From contig NW_004451881.1 of NCBI RefSeq assembly GCF_000321225.1, positions 1 to 64,000 of the forward strand: DNA of 64,000 nucleotides. Reading direction: 5' to 3'. A model generated the notes under the pieces. That model made no database searches and was not told the DNA's origin. It saw nothing but the letters and a program-made list of their open reading frames with translations. Position numbers and translations under genes: made by a program. The stretch comes from Odobenus rosmarus divergens (taxonomy: Eukaryota > Chordata > Mammalia > Carnivora > Odobenidae). Below are positions 11,285 to 23,074 of the stretch, in pieces. Within the stretch, counting starts at the first letter, position 1; the number at the start of each line of letters is the position of its first letter.

Positions 11285-11400
11285 AAGGGAGTCTGAATAG
11301 GTTCGGAAAAGTGGGGTCACTTGTTCAAAGTCACACAGCCAAGGGGGGCTGCAGGAGCTGTCTCTGGATCTGCAGTCCTGTCCGGATTGGCCTTCAAAGC
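11285..11400 (-). mobile_element. MIR fragment
   Basis: A second antisense piece with AGGTTCGGAAAAGTGGGGTC and CAAAGTCACACAGCCAAGG. It may be a separate insertion or a local duplication of the previous MIR core. Confidence 0.45.
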
Positions 11401-12040
11401 AGATTCTTCCCTGCCCTGCCCATGTCCCCCAGAATGAACTAAACCATGATCCAAAAACAGCTGCTTTTTAGCCAGTAACAACCCAGGCATGTACTCTGTG
11501 TACCAGGGCCGTTTCAATAAGCCACAGATCCTCAGGCTGACAGAGAAGGCTCTGGAGGTCCGGAGCCAGGGGACGAAGCAGACAGAAAACATGAAAGGAG
11601 AAACTAGGAAGAGAAAATGTCCTGATTCTGCCTCAAATTCCAGGAAAAGGGGGACATAGTGATTAAAGGAATGGGTATAAGCAGAGTTCCACAGCGAGGA
11701 AACTCGGCCTGTTGGTGGCTCATTAGGAGCCATTCATATCTCTAGAGTATTTGTTGTTGAAGGGGAAACCGCTGTCAAATTAAAAACACTTCCTGAGTGA
11801 GGCAACTCTGCATCCCACAGAAGCTGGGACACATCTAATTTCGTGGGATGCCTCTAATGCAGAAGCCAGTGTGATTAGACTTTCAGCTTTTTTGAGAAAC
11901 CATTAAGGGAAGGCATTTTGAGGGAAGGCCTTAGATTTGGGGTTCAGATTTTTGGTTCAAAAAACAAGATCATTAGAGATCAGATGGGCAACTGGAAACG
12001 GATGACCTATAAAAAAAATCTAAACTATTTTTCCCTGGTT
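11401..12040. other. Unique non-coding sequence
   Basis: No repeat or gene recognised. An open frame on the minus strand (11733 to 11317) has no recognisable domain and ends inside MIR sequence. Confidence 0.45.
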
Positions 12041-12044
12041 GCTA

Positions 12045-12270
12045 ATGATAGTAATAACTTTGATCCATAGAGTGCTCACTCTTAAGCACTTTAAACACAT
12101 TTTCTCCTTGTGTACCTCTCTGTGATAGATTAGTCGAGTCTTTTCACCTGTGAAGAAACTGAAGCCCAGCAAAGTTAAGGTACTCACTCAAGGTCACACA
12201 GCTAGTCATTGGGAAAACTCGGATTCAAACCAAGTTTTTGTTGTACCCAGGACACCATGTTCTTAAACCA
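12045..12270 (-). mobile_element. MIR
   Basis: Antisense MIR with ATAGAGTGCTCACTCTTAAG, GTGAAGAAACTGAAGCCCAG, AAGGTCACACAGCTAGTCAT and a terminal ATTCAAACC. Confidence 0.78.
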
Positions 12271-12841
12271 TTCCAGGAATCTTTGGGCCAGGGTCAAAGC
12301 TGATGGAGCATACCAAACATTTTGCCAGGTCATCCTGGGAGCCTCAGAGATTCAACACATCAAAGAAATGCCAGAGTTTTCGGAAAGTTGTCTCCGTCCC
12401 ATTTTTCTGGACAAGAGGCAAGAGAGGAGGCATGTTCGGGAGCTGAAAGTTGCTGTCCAGGACAGTCTGGGTTACCCTGAAGCATGGTGGGCCAGGGGGA
12501 TAAGTACTGACAGATGGGTTGAGATTGACTGAGAGGCACTATTCCCCAAACCAGATGCTCTGTGAGATTCCTCAGTGACTAGTACATGGCCAGAAGAGAC
12601 ACTGTCATCCAACCTGTTTGAGTCAGAACTCAACAGAGCAGGCAACATTTGCTGAGATCTGTGAGCCATGTCCAACAGAGTGCTAAGAAAACACTTGAAA
12701 GGTGCGTCAAATTTTCTCTTCCCAACCATATAGGGAAGAATTATCAGGTAACTATGTACAGCTGTGCAGGTCATGCACTGCACAAACGGGATGCCACTTC
12801 CAGCCCAGCGTTTAGGCGTTTGTATTTATTACAATGGCTTT

Positions 12842-12854
12842 CCAGCAGATGGCA
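12842..12854 (+). promoter_or_regulatory. CTCF-core-like motif
   Basis: CCAGCAGATGGCA fits the CTCF core pattern CCASYAGRKGGCR at every position. CTCF is an insulator and loop-anchor protein. A single motif match does not show occupancy. Confidence 0.35.
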
Positions 12855-12984
12855 GTAAAGTGTCTGGTTTTAATGAAATCAGTATATTATGACAAATTTC
12901 CAACAAGGAAGTAAGGTAACTTGAGGAAGGTGTGCCTTTTTCTAATTTTGTAAAGGCATAGTATGAACTAGAGTGGCCCTGGCT

Positions 12985-13110
12985 ATGCTCATCACCCCCA
13001 TTCACAAGTGGGCACATCGAGGCTCAGAGAGGTGGAGTCCCTGGCTCCGGGCCACACAGATGATTAGGGAGGAAGTTAACTTTCAAACCTAGGACCAAGT
13101 CTAGTCTGGG
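12985..13110 (-). mobile_element. MIR fragment
   Basis: Antisense core: CCCCCATTCACAAGTGGGCA, GAGGCTCAGAGAGGTGGAG and GGGCCACACAGATGATTAG, then a worn 3' part. Confidence 0.65.
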
Positions 13111-13469
13111 CTTCCAACTACTGCATGAGGGAGGTTGGTAAACTAGTGACCCAACAAGATGGGGGAATTTGTTCCTGTGATGGTCTATTGGTCATATCCT
13201 GGAAAGGAATAGACGCCTGGTCAAAGGGTAAACTCTACGTTGGGTCTACAAGCCTGATACTAGATGCAGCACTAACCACCACAAGAGATCTCCTGAATTG
13301 TCCTGGAGAAAACTCACTTCGGTGCTTGTTTGGGTTAAATGTCACGCCAAGCCTATTCTACTTGTCCTGGGATTTGCTCACAGCATGCATCATCACTGTG
13401 TCAGATTTGCAGGCCTGCCTTCCGGATTGGAAAATCTTTTCATCCTGCAAGGACACAGCTTATCTTGGC

Positions 13470-13545
13470 CATATAGCATCGTGGCTAAGAGAATGGACTC
13501 TGGAGTAACCCAGATCAGGGTTGGACCTAACCTAAGTCCCTACAA
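13470..13545 (+). mobile_element. MIR 5' fragment
   Basis: ATCGTGGCTAAGAGAATGGA followed by CTCTGGAGTAACCCAGATCA matches the first third of MIR in sense orientation. The rest is not recognisable. Confidence 0.5.
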
Positions 13546-15185
13546 CAGGGAAAGCGGGATAATGCAAGTGAGGTGCTCAACACAATGTCCCGCATGAAAT
13601 GTTGCCTGGCGTTACTCGGAAACATGACCAGATCCTTTGCTTTCATCTGTGTATTGCATGGATGGATGGATCTCAGACCAAACTCTACAGCCCCCCACAC
13701 AGGTTTGCGCCTGTGGGGCATTTGAACATGCTTTCTAAGTCACTGGAAGGGTCTCTTGTTTGGGGACATGCTGTCATTCCTTTTTTTTTTTTTTTCCCTT
13801 AACTCTCTCTTCCATCTGTAGCTAGAGGTGGAGGAATTATTGGGGGTGGGGGCACCGGGATGCTTTGTGTGTCTGTAGTTGCCTTGGGCTCCTTATGGAG
13901 AGAGAAAATGAGAGAGAGAGAGGAGGGAAGAAAGAGGGAAGGTGGAAGAGAGAGATGGTCAATCCAGAAACTTCCCTGAACTTCTAAATTTATTTTGCAA
14001 ACGAGGACTTTAATAATCCAAGGCCAGCAACCTCAGCTGAGAAAGTCGAGTGCCACCTCATTCGGCATCTCGGTGACATTTGGAATTTAGAAGCCTGTCC
14101 TCTCCAGCCTGATGATGTCACCAGATGCAGACGATGGAATTTCCACCCCCACACCCCCCACCAAAATAACCTTATGAAGGACGCTGGGGAACTTACCATT
14201 TTTAACATTTATTATATAATTGTTATGATTATTACCACTCTAATTTATTTCCCTACTTAAAAATGTTCTGGCAACTGTAACTCATTTTCGGCCAATCCTC
14301 GTAGACCAGGAGACCTTGGGTTATTTACAGAGCGAGAGAGAGAGCATTTGGCCAGGTGCATGCGTCTCAGATTTCCTCGAAATTGCTGCACAGCCTCACT
14401 CAATAGAGAAATAAGCAAAGAACAGTGTGTGTATTATATCAATATTATGATAATGTGCATGGAACGCAGATCATAAGTGATTAATTCGGTCGTTTTCCAA
14501 GTTTGTCCCCGGGGCTTTCGATCCCAACTAGCCCGTGAATGAACACATGCACACACATAATCCCATCTTCCTGGGGCTCCGTGGAAAAACACCTCAGTGC
14601 AAACGAGGGTCGAGAAATTAGGTAGGGACGGGGGAAAAGCAGCTTGTTCATTGTAGACTCAGTCTTGTCTCTCACCTATGTGGGGGAAGGGGGAGAGAGA
14701 GGGGAGATTCAGGAGGCACGGAGCCAATAAAAATGGCCAAATTCATTATGTAGTATTTCACTAATATTTTACTATTACACACATGAAAAGCTCTTATGGG
14801 TTGGGGGAGTTTGCATCTGAGGTTAAACGGAGTATTTGGTCTGAAAAGCCTCTGAATAGACAAAGAAGTTGGACTCCTTCATGGACAGTTAAAATACCAG
14901 TAGGGGTGTATTTTTGTATGAATTGAGCAATTGAATGCTTTATGTTCAGTAAATGTGCTACCGTGTTAAAATGATGATAGCGTTAAGGCGAGTTCATTGG
15001 ACATCCTCTGGGAGAGGATGTGGTTGTGTTCTGGAGACTTGATTGTCACAGCTGGTGGGGATGGGGGGACACTACCGGTGTCTAGCAGGTGGAGACCAGA
15101 GAGGCCGCTAAGCATCCTACAAGGCACAGGACAGCCCCCACAGCAAAAAATTATCCAGCTCAAACCAGTAGTACTGAGGTGAGGA
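13546..15185. other. Unique non-coding block, partly AT-rich
   Basis: No recognised transposon. It holds a T run (13782-13796), a purine-rich tract (13898-13958) and an AT-rich stretch at 14190-14480 with TAAT and TTATTA cores resembling conserved non-coding elements. No known protein appears in any frame. Confidence 0.45.
13898..13958 (+). repeat. GA-rich simple repeat
   Basis: Purine-rich run with GAGAGAGAGAGAGG at its core, then GAAGAAAGAGGGAAGG, imperfect throughout. Confidence 0.8.
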
Positions 15186-15189
15186 AGCA

Positions 15190-15420
15190 GTTTGCTAAGG
15201 GCTTTGCAAGCCTCAACTCATGTAATATTGGCAACAATTCTCCAGGCTAACGTTTTATCGTGTGTTCTGTTTACAGATGGGGAAATGAGGCTTGAAGACA
15301 TTCAAAGGACTGTCCAAGGTCACTCAAGGACTTGTTGGAGCCAGGATGCGAACTCCGGTATGTGGGATGTGGAACGTCCTTACCGCTGGCCATGGGACAG
15401 ACCACCCCTCTGCAGATGCA
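15190..15420 (-). mobile_element. MIR
   Basis: Antisense MIR: TTGCTAAGGGCTTTGCAAGC, CAGATGGGGAAATGAGGCTT, CCAAGGTCACTCAAGGACTT and GAGCCAGGATGCGAACTCCG in order. Confidence 0.72.
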
Positions 15421-15863
15421 CCCCCCACCCAAGTCCGGTATGTGTCCTTACACATGTAGTATCTGCACTGAGCAAATTCTGGAAGGACGTACACTGATCT
15501 ATCAGTGCTTATCTTCAGGGTCAGCTGAGAGGACGAGAGACTTTATTTTTCACTGTATTCAGATACGGTGCCCATATCAATTCCATAATCAGAACAAAAC
15601 GGTGACTTTTAAAAAGGATACCCATGAAGTCTGAGTAGCAATGTGAGAAAGAATGTATCGTCTTTTGGTAAGTGAAAGAAATAGAATAACAAAATGCATC
15701 TCCTGTGGCTACTCTTGGCTTCACGGGATTGTGAGCTGTGGGTGTAATCTTGTCCACCTTCCTGGAGAAAATGCCAGAGATGGAACTGCCTTGCTGGTGT
15801 GAGCTGGGCAACGAATGCTTTCCCCTTCTTGTCCACACTGCCTGTTCAATTATTTTGCTGTAG

Positions 15864-16074
15864 GGGCGCCTGGGTGGCTCAGTCGGTTAAGCGTCTGCCT
15901 TCGGCTCAGGTCATGATCCCAGGCTCCTAGCATCGAGCCCCACATCCGGCTCCTGGCTCAGCAGGGAGCCTGCTTCTCCCTCTCCCTCTGCCTCTCTCCC
16001 TGCTCATGCTTTCTCTCTCTCTCTGTATCTCTGTGTCTCAAATGGATAAATAAAATCTTTAAAAAAAAAGAATA
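15864..16074 (+). mobile_element. SINEC
   Basis: Sense copy: GGGCGCCTGGGTGGCTCAGT, GGTCATGATCCCAGGCTCC, a CT-rich middle and an AATAAAATCTTTAAAAAAAA tail. A 16-bp duplication with one mismatch, AATTATTTTGCTGTAG (15848-15863) and AATTGTTTTGCTGTAG (16075-16090), fixes both ends. Confidence 0.96.
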
Positions 16075-16279
16075 AATTGTTTTGCTGTAGACTCATATAG
16101 TGTTTGTATTGTTTTTTCTTTTTCATAAATTAAAATATGCTTACAGTAATAATGGAAAATGCTCTTGTCTTAATTTTAACACATTTAATTCGTTTCAGTG
16201 TAAAAGAATTTTCTGATGGGTCTTCATTGCTTTTTATAGATCCTCAAATAGATACAACGACCACCCAAATAATTATTGC

Positions 16280-16510
16280 AACCAGCATATATTAAGCACT
16301 TACTTTGTTCCAAGAATTATGCTAAGTGTTCACAGACGTTATCTCGCTGTCTCAAAAACACGATGAGGGCCATATCATTTTTATCCCTATTTGACAGATG
16401 AGACAGAGGCTCAGAGAGGTTAAGTCACTTCTCTAAAGACCCACAGCGGCAGAGTCAGAATTTGAACCCGGATTCTCCTGACTCCCAGAGCTTTAATCAT
16501 ACACCTCATA
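16280..16510 (-). mobile_element. MIR
   Basis: Well-kept antisense MIR: ATATTAAGCACTTACTTTGT, TGACAGATGAGACAGAGGC, TTAAGTCACTTCTCTAAAG and AATTTGAACCCGGATTC. Confidence 0.85.
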
Positions 16511-17523
16511 AAAAGAGTTGAGAAACACGGGGTTCAGTTATTCTTTCGGGCTCTTCCAAGTAGGACATCTTATTCTTTCCCAAGAGGGTTTTAGGAACCC
16601 GTGGAATCGAACACTTCGCGTCACACAAGGACTCTTGCACTGATGAGGTGGGGACTGTCGGTGTATGCACAGTCAGAAAAAGATGCAAATCTTGTCTCTT
16701 TCCTGCTGGAAACTGACCAGAGAAACAATCCCAGGGACTCCCCAAGGTACCTGCCTGGGGTTGGCGGTGGTAACAGAGGAAGGCAGCTTCTATCTGGTTG
16801 GAAGGGGGTGAAGAAGGAACTCAAAGAGTAAACAGTGGAGACAAGCATCTGGAATGGCTATGGATATGTTAAAGCTGCTTTAAACACACTAAGGAAACTC
16901 AAGGCAGCTCTAAGTGTGGACCTGTCAATCAAGGCCAGGATGCTAAATAGCGTGTTCCCTGTTGGCGAGACTCCTAATTAACCACAAGCCACCATCTCGT
17001 AAATTTGGACAGTGTCTTCCATGGTGGCTCCTTGAAGGGTGGAAGAGGGTGTTAAATATGTTGGTGCGGTGAGAGTGGATAGTGGTGAAGCCTTCAGTGG
17101 GTTATTACCTGGGAAACCGTGACCAGCACTGGTTATCCCAAAACAGGGCAACCCCAAGGCAAACAATAAGGCAACTGGATTTAGATGTAGTGCAAGGACT
17201 AATACTCACTCCCACAGATTTAGAGTGGGGGAACCGTGGGGGGCGCCAACTAAACTCAGTAATCAAGACAAATAGTAGTTTAAATTTAATGGAAAATAAT
17301 CTATGACTTTCTATTTTATTTAAATTGCAAATAAGAACAAGGTCTCACAGGTCCAGGCCGAAGGAGAGAAGTAAGGGCAGGGCCAGACCCTGTTTTTATT
17401 TAAAATCGTTGCTGAAGAATTTTAAAAGAAATCCCAGCCATTGTGTTATTTCATCCTTACATACTTCCGTGGGCATCTCTAAATAACATGGACATTTTTC
17501 TTACAGAAATTTGATGCTATTAT
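16511..17523. other. Unique non-coding sequence
   Basis: No gene or clear repeat recognised. The end, from 17280, is AT-rich (TTTAAATTTAATGG and similar). Open frames are below 80 codons. Confidence 0.45.
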
Positions 17524-17539
17524 CACATTAACAAATTTT

Positions 17540-17649
17540 TTTAAGATTGTATTTTTTTAAGTAATCTCCACACCCAATGTGGGGCTCATACTCACAACCC
17601 TGAGACCAAGATTCGCATGCTGCACTGACTGAGCCAGCCAAGGAGCTCG
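17540..17649 (-). mobile_element. Older CAN-type SINE
   Basis: A short antisense tRNA-derived SINE without the CT-rich middle: TTTTTTAAGTAATCTCCACA, CTCACAACCCTGAGACC, GACTGAGCCAGCCAAGGAGC. It has an imperfect duplication CACATTAACAAATTT (17524-17538) / CATGTTAACAAATTT (17650-17664). This form belongs to an older layer than the full SINEC copies. Confidence 0.85.
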
Positions 17650-17742
17650 CATGTTAACAAATTTAACAAAAATTCTTTACTATCATCTAATACAAAGTTT
17701 AGAACCACATTTTCCTGATTATCTTTAAAAAGGCTTTTACAG

Positions 17743-17930
17743 GGGTGCCTGGGTGGCTCAGTCGTTAAGCGTCTGCCTTCAGCTGAGGTCATGATCCCAG
17801 GGTGCTGGGATCGAGCCCCGCATCGGGCTCCCCGCTCCATGGGAAGCCTGCTTCTCCCTCTCCCACTCCCCCTGCTTGTGTTCCCTCTCTCTCTGTGTCT
17901 CTCTCTGTCAAATAAATAAATAAAATCTTT
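17743..17930 (+). mobile_element. SINEC
   Basis: Sense copy with GGGTGCCTGGGTGGCTCAGT, CATGATCCCAGGGTGCTGGG and tail AAATAAATAAATAAAATC. It is bounded by AAAAAGGCTTTTACAG (17727-17742) and AAAAAGTCTTTTACAG (17931-17946), one mismatch in 16. Confidence 0.96.
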
Positions 17931-18109
17931 AAAAAGTCTTTTACAGTTGTTTTGTTGTTTTGTTGGATTAGGGTCCAAACAAAGTGCACATATTACACTC
18001 GGTTGATATACTCCTTAGATATATTTTCATCTAGACTATCCTCCACCCTTTTCATGCCATTGACTTGTTGCAGTAGTAAGTCATAGACAAGGTCCCATAA
18101 TCTTTATTT

Positions 18110-19010
18110 GGCTCCTTTTTTCCCAAGTCATTTAGTTTCATTTATTTTTTCTATTGATTTCCTGGTTTGCATTTCATTGATTATGGCTTTAAGTTTTATT
18201 ATTTCTTTTGTTCCGATGACTTTGGATCTATTTTCTTCTTCTTTTTCTAGTTTCCTAAGGTGGAAGCTTGGATTATTGATATTAGGTCTTTCTTCTGTTT
18301 TAAGATACACATTCAGTGCTATAAATTTCCCTCTGAGCCCTTCTTTCGCTGCATCCCACACATTTTGATAAGTTGTGTTTTAATTTTCATTTAGTTGAAA
18401 TATTTCTTAATTCCTCTTGAGACTTCTTTGACTCATGTATTATTTAGAAGTGTTGTTTAATAGATTCTTAGATTAATCTATTAATCTATTAATGTGCTAT
18501 TTAGAATGTCTTGTTTAATCTCCAAGTATTTGGGGATTTTTCTAGCTATCTTTCTATTATTGATTCCATTGTGGTATAAGAGCATAGACCGTATGGCCTC
18601 TATTCTTCCATATATGCTATGGTGTGTTTTATGGCTCAGAAGGTGGTCTGTCTTGGTGAACGCTCCTTGTGAGCTTGAGAAGAATGTGTACTTCACTGTT
18701 GTTGGATAAAGTAGTCTATAGATGTCAATTATGTCCAGTTGGTTGGTGTTCTTGAGTTCAGCTATGTCCTTAAAGATTTTCTGCCTACTGGATCTGATCA
18801 AGGGGTACTGAATACTCCAACTGTAATAGTGGATTTGTCTATTTCTCCTTACAGTTCTGTCATTATTTGCCTTACATATTTTGAGTCTCTGTTGTTAAGT
18901 GCATACCCATTGAGGATTGTTATATCTTTTTGGAGAATTGACCCCTTTATCGTTGTGTAATGCCCCTGTGGTGTTATTTTACTTGTTCTCCAATCCCTTG
19001 TGTTTCTAGT
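18110..19010 (-). mobile_element. L1 ORF2 relic, endonuclease region (antisense)
   Basis: Minus-strand translation of 18481-18801 retains L1 ORF2 endonuclease-domain residues such as DIIDIYRLLYP and KYTFFSSSQG. Translation of 18128-18361, in a different frame, retains the following segment (WDAAKEGLRGKFIALNVYLK). The frame change and internal stops show the element is dead. L1 ORF2p is the endonuclease and reverse transcriptase that drives target-primed insertion. Neither end of the element is present. Confidence 0.9.
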
Positions 19011-19019
19011 AAATACCAG

Positions 19020-19490
19020 TAAGCTCTAGAGACTTGTACTGGACATTGCCTGGGCCCCATGCCTGTTCTCTTGCCCATATCACTTTAGTATGAACTGGCA
19101 ATGCTGGCATTTCTGTGCCTGGAGGCTCTCAGCTACCAGGATCCACTGGCCAGAAGTGCTGGAGGTTCAAGGCCCCCACCCTCAGGAATAGCCTGTCACC
19201 AATGACTTCTAGGAACTGCTCTGTAAATACTCCAGCTGTGTCATCCCTTTGGTGGGATGACTCTGAGGGGCATAGATTACACAGGCTTCCAGAGTTCCTG
19301 AGCTGGGGTAAGCTCTAACTGCCCACTGTGGTAACTTGCTTGATAACTCAACCTTACTGGCTGCCTTTCCTTCCCTATTTCACCTTCTTACTCCACTACC
19401 AGCACTTCCTGGGGACATCTCCAAAGTACATTACATGTACTTGAATTCTCATCTTAGGGCAGCTTTGGGGGGAACCCAAACTAAAATAAG
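19020..19490. repeat. Unclassified LTR-like relic
   Basis: The right end GGGGGGAACCCAAACTAAAA resembles the terminal motif of several mammalian LTR or DNA relics, and a CACTTCCTGGGGACATCTCC segment precedes it. I cannot name the family. Confidence 0.35.
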
Positions 19491-19719
19491 GCTTAAGTAG
19501 ACTCAGATTCAACCTCTTCATAAGAATCCTTCATAGGGGTCTCACAATGTCTGGTTGTCCAACTTTTGGTTGAATGCTAAGATGGATCAGGGAATTCACA
19601 TGATAATAGCCTGAGCCCTCCATTTCAAGTTTCTTTGTCAGCCTTTCATTTGATGATTTTATCCACAGATCAGCACTGCCTGAACCCCCGTCACTTACTT
19701 TTAATGTTTTAGGAGACAA

Positions 19720-20650
19720 GGAAAGTGAGAAACTGACAATATCACTTGCGTCCCTGGGTCAAGCCATGCCTGAAGCCATTGCTATTCCTGGACTTGCCAG
19801 TTTTGTGAACTAATGCATTCCTTTTTGGCTAAGCCAACTGGAGCTCAATTTCTGTCACTTGAAACTGCCTAAGTCCTTGACTGATACAAAAGTCACCAAG
19901 TATTCCTGAGGGCACTACATTCCAAGTGTGCTCACAAACCAATTTATCTACTATAGACACCAACTTGCACAACAATCCTCCCTTGGTTACTGTCTTCTGC
20001 CCTGGGATGTCTCCACCATTGCCACGGTGAAAGGGACTCTTGGAAAGGTGGCCACCGCCAACATAATCTTCTCTCCTCTTCCCCAAAGCCATGCAGTGGA
20101 TGAGCAGAGGTGGGGAGGGTGGTCCTCTCCACAGCGCTATGCCATATTTTGTTACCTGGGCCCACAAACAATGCTGCTTGATCCCAGAGTAACCCACTTT
20201 CCTGTGGTAGCCCCTTCCATCGTTCCACCCCGCATCCCCAATCTTTGCAAGCAACTCTCAAACACATAGCTCTCTCCTCAAAATCATGCCTCCCTACAGA
20301 ACAATGCAACAGCTCATACAGACCAATTTCCTTTGTAAAATGACCACATCTCTATTGGCACAGAGATCGGCGACCTCAAAAGTGCAGCTCCAACTCAACC
20401 ACACTCAACAATATGTATTTTCTCACCCATTTTGGTGATTTCCCCCAAAGCCCAAAGCTGAAGCAAAATTGCCATTTCCAAAGAGAAAACTTCTTATGAC
20501 TTTTAAAAGAACTATTCCCACAGGCGATTTTCAAACTATTTAACAAGAGATACAGCAGGGACATCAATGAACCCAGACTCTGGCCATAAAAAGATACACT
20601 ACAATTGCCACGTGCCAAGTGTGATATTCAGTCCTGGTCCTTCTCTCTTC
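19720..20650. other. Non-coding stretch with an LTR-like terminal motif
   Basis: The part 19830-19895 (CTCAATTTCTGTCACTTGAA then GACTGATACAAAAG) resembles a mammalian LTR terminus. The rest, 19905-20650, is not recognised. Overlapping open frames of 113-141 codons on both strands (19829-20309) show no domain and could be relics of a transposon interior. Confidence 0.35.
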
Positions 20651-21305
20651 CACCTCCCATGTTTGAATGCTAAGAGCTGGTTGCATCTAGGGTACCTGCA
20701 TTCAGATGTGAAACACCCCCAAGACACTCTCAAATGATGAGCCATTTTTCCATTCCCCTAATAAGGCAGCCAGAGATTGGGGGCTCTGCCCCAGATATTT
20801 CCACCTCTGTGTGGATGCCATTTCCACTTCATTAAACCAGCCTAGGACATTGTGTACACAGGAAAGCTGCTACCCGTTCGACTAAATGAAGGCTGGTAAG
20901 CACTTCAAGCCTCGCTTCTCCTCTGTTTATTGAGGGAAGATAAATAGAACCTAGAGAAGAAGAGGAAGCCTTGGTTTGGTTCCATTTCAAACCAACTGGG
21001 AGCAGGTGTTGCGACAGACCAACTTCAAAGGGAGGGGTGGCCCTGAGCCGATGAAGAGCCAGGTGTGTAGAGGGGAGGCATCTGGGGTCCTGATGTGCCA
21101 TGGTGCACCCTAGAGTCCTGGGAGGCCCGGGACAATGAGGGGAATACACCGTGTTCCAGCGAAACTTCTCATCTGGTCATCTCTGGGGCAGTTCCCAAGC
21201 TGCTCCCTTTCCTGAAGAGGTGTTGGATTGAGGCCCAGAGGATGGAAGAACCTGTCTGAATGGTGCCTCAGTGACAGTCACAGCTTCCAGAACCCATGTG
21301 TCTAC
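20651..21305. other. Unique non-coding sequence
   Basis: No gene or repeat recognised. The minus frame 21149-20832 has no known motif. Confidence 0.4.
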
Positions 21306-21309
21306 AATG

Positions 21310-21535
21310 GGACAGGCACCCAGCATGATTCATTCTCATACACTCCCTCATTGATACCTCGTGGCAATCCTACAAGGTGGATAGAACTAGTCTCTCCTCT
21401 CTACAGATGAATAAGCTGAGGCTCAGAAGGAAGTGAAGTGGCTTGCCAAGGCCATGCAGCTTGGAAGTAGCAGAGCCCATGTCAAGCCCGTGTTGACTTC
21501 GCCTAACCCCTGAATTCTACTGCCTGCTAGCCCAG
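21310..21535 (-). mobile_element. MIR
   Basis: Antisense MIR: CGTGGCAATCCTACAAGGTG, CTACAGATGAATAAGCTGAG, GGCTTGCCAAGGCCATGCAG, followed by AGCAGAGCCCATG. Confidence 0.72.
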
Positions 21536-22895
21536 ATCAGCTTCCCTACTCTAGGGATGGATGAGGGAGCTTTCAGCACAAGTCGCAAAGCCCAAACAGG
21601 TGCCAACAGCGAGGGCATTATTTCACCCAACGAGCAGTCCAAGGTAGGGTGGGTTTAGCAGTGCTCCAAAGGCATCAGGGACTCAGATTCTTTCCTTCTC
21701 TTTGCTCGGCCAGCCTTGGTGTATGGATCTTGCCTTCAGCAACTAGATCTTTTGTGTCCCCAAGTCCCCTAGTCATTTAGACCTGCTGTGTCCAGAGTTC
21801 AAAAGGTGTCGGGGGATGGGAGGGCATCTTTCTCTATCTCTCTTTCTTAGAAGCAAGGGAACTTTTTGAGAAGTTTCTCTTTCGTGGTTTCTTGAGTTGA
21901 CTGGGTTCAATGGGGCAGTACTCACTTGGGGTCTCTCATGAGATTGCAGGCAGATGACCGTTGGGGCTGCAGTCATTTGAATGTCACCTGCCCTCAGTGT
22001 CCAAGATGGCTGCTTGTCCAGTACTTCAGCTGGGATGGGGGAAGAGCCAGAGGAGGGTGAGGCAGCTCTCTCTCTCCCCGCAGGGCTTCTCCGTGTGGCT
22101 CATTTGGGCTTCCCCACGGCATGGTGGGTGGTCTCAGGGAAATCATAGTTCACGCAGCAGCCGGCCTTCCCCAGAACAAGAGACGTCATTGGGAGCTACC
22201 AGGCTGCTTACGACCTAGCCCCCGAAATCATGCAGCATCACTGTTACAGTAGCCTATGAGTCAAAATTAAGTCCCAGGGCCAGCCCAGATTCAAGGGGAG
22301 GAAACAACACAAGGGCAACCCTGGGAGGTCTGGTTTATTGGTGGAAACTAGCCCCCTTCCTCCAGAAAACTTGTGCTTTTATGTCATTGGCCAGAATTGT
22401 GGGACAGATCCACTCTTCAACCAATCACCAGCAAGGGCAATGTGTTTGGTAGGATTGATCGTCACATTCAGGGATGTACCACAATGAAGGGTCAACATCA
22501 TTGTAGTAGGGGAAGTCACCAGGGCAGGCTGACCCTTGCTGACCCCACATTGTTGTGAATTCACTGTGGTTGGTTCTCACAACAATCCCTTCCCCCAAGG
22601 TCCAAACACCATCTTATCTCCCCCAAGACAAACCAGAGAATCAAGAAGGTTTAGCCCAGTTCTGGACTGTTGCCAATCCCCCTCCATAAAGCACAGGAAG
22701 GCTGGAGCACGGTTCTCCGAGATGTTTTGCTGAAGTGCAATTTGTCCTCTAAGTGGCATGGACCAGCTTACTGTCAAGGACTATTTAATAATTTAGTTAG
22801 CTTCTGGAAGCCTCTGGAGCTCTCCTGTGTCAGTTGCCTCCATGTGAACCATATGGCAGGAAAGTGAGAGAGCAGGGAGGTAGCCTGGGGTCACA
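21536..22895. other. Unique non-coding sequence
   Basis: No known gene. From 22290 to 22600 the text (ACCAATCACCAGCAAGGGCA and a GACCCCACATTG segment) has the look of an old LTR or DNA relic, but I cannot assign it. Confidence 0.35.
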
Positions 22896-22899
22896 AAAT

Positions 22900-23045
22900 G
22901 AGAACCGGACCAGGTGATCTTAGACAAGTGGTTCTATCAGCCTCGGATTCTTCACCTATAAATGATAATGATAATTATAATAAAATATAGAGTCGTTGAG
23001 AAGTTTGAATGAGCTATTACCCAGAAAAAAATACGCAGTGATATA
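22900..23045 (+). mobile_element. MIR
   Basis: Sense MIR core: GGTGATCTTAGACAAGTGGT, CAGCCTCGGATTCTTCACCT, ATAATGATAATTATAATAAA and GAGTCGTTGAGAAGTTTGAA. Confidence 0.65.
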
Positions 23046-23074
23046 GAAGTGGACGCTACTCTTACAAGAGAAAG

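Noticed and set aside
15864..16074. tRNA-like head as a possible tRNA gene
   Set aside because: The head is part of a SINE with CT-rich body, A-rich tail and duplication. It does not fold as a full tRNA by eye, and the same holds for all other SINE heads.
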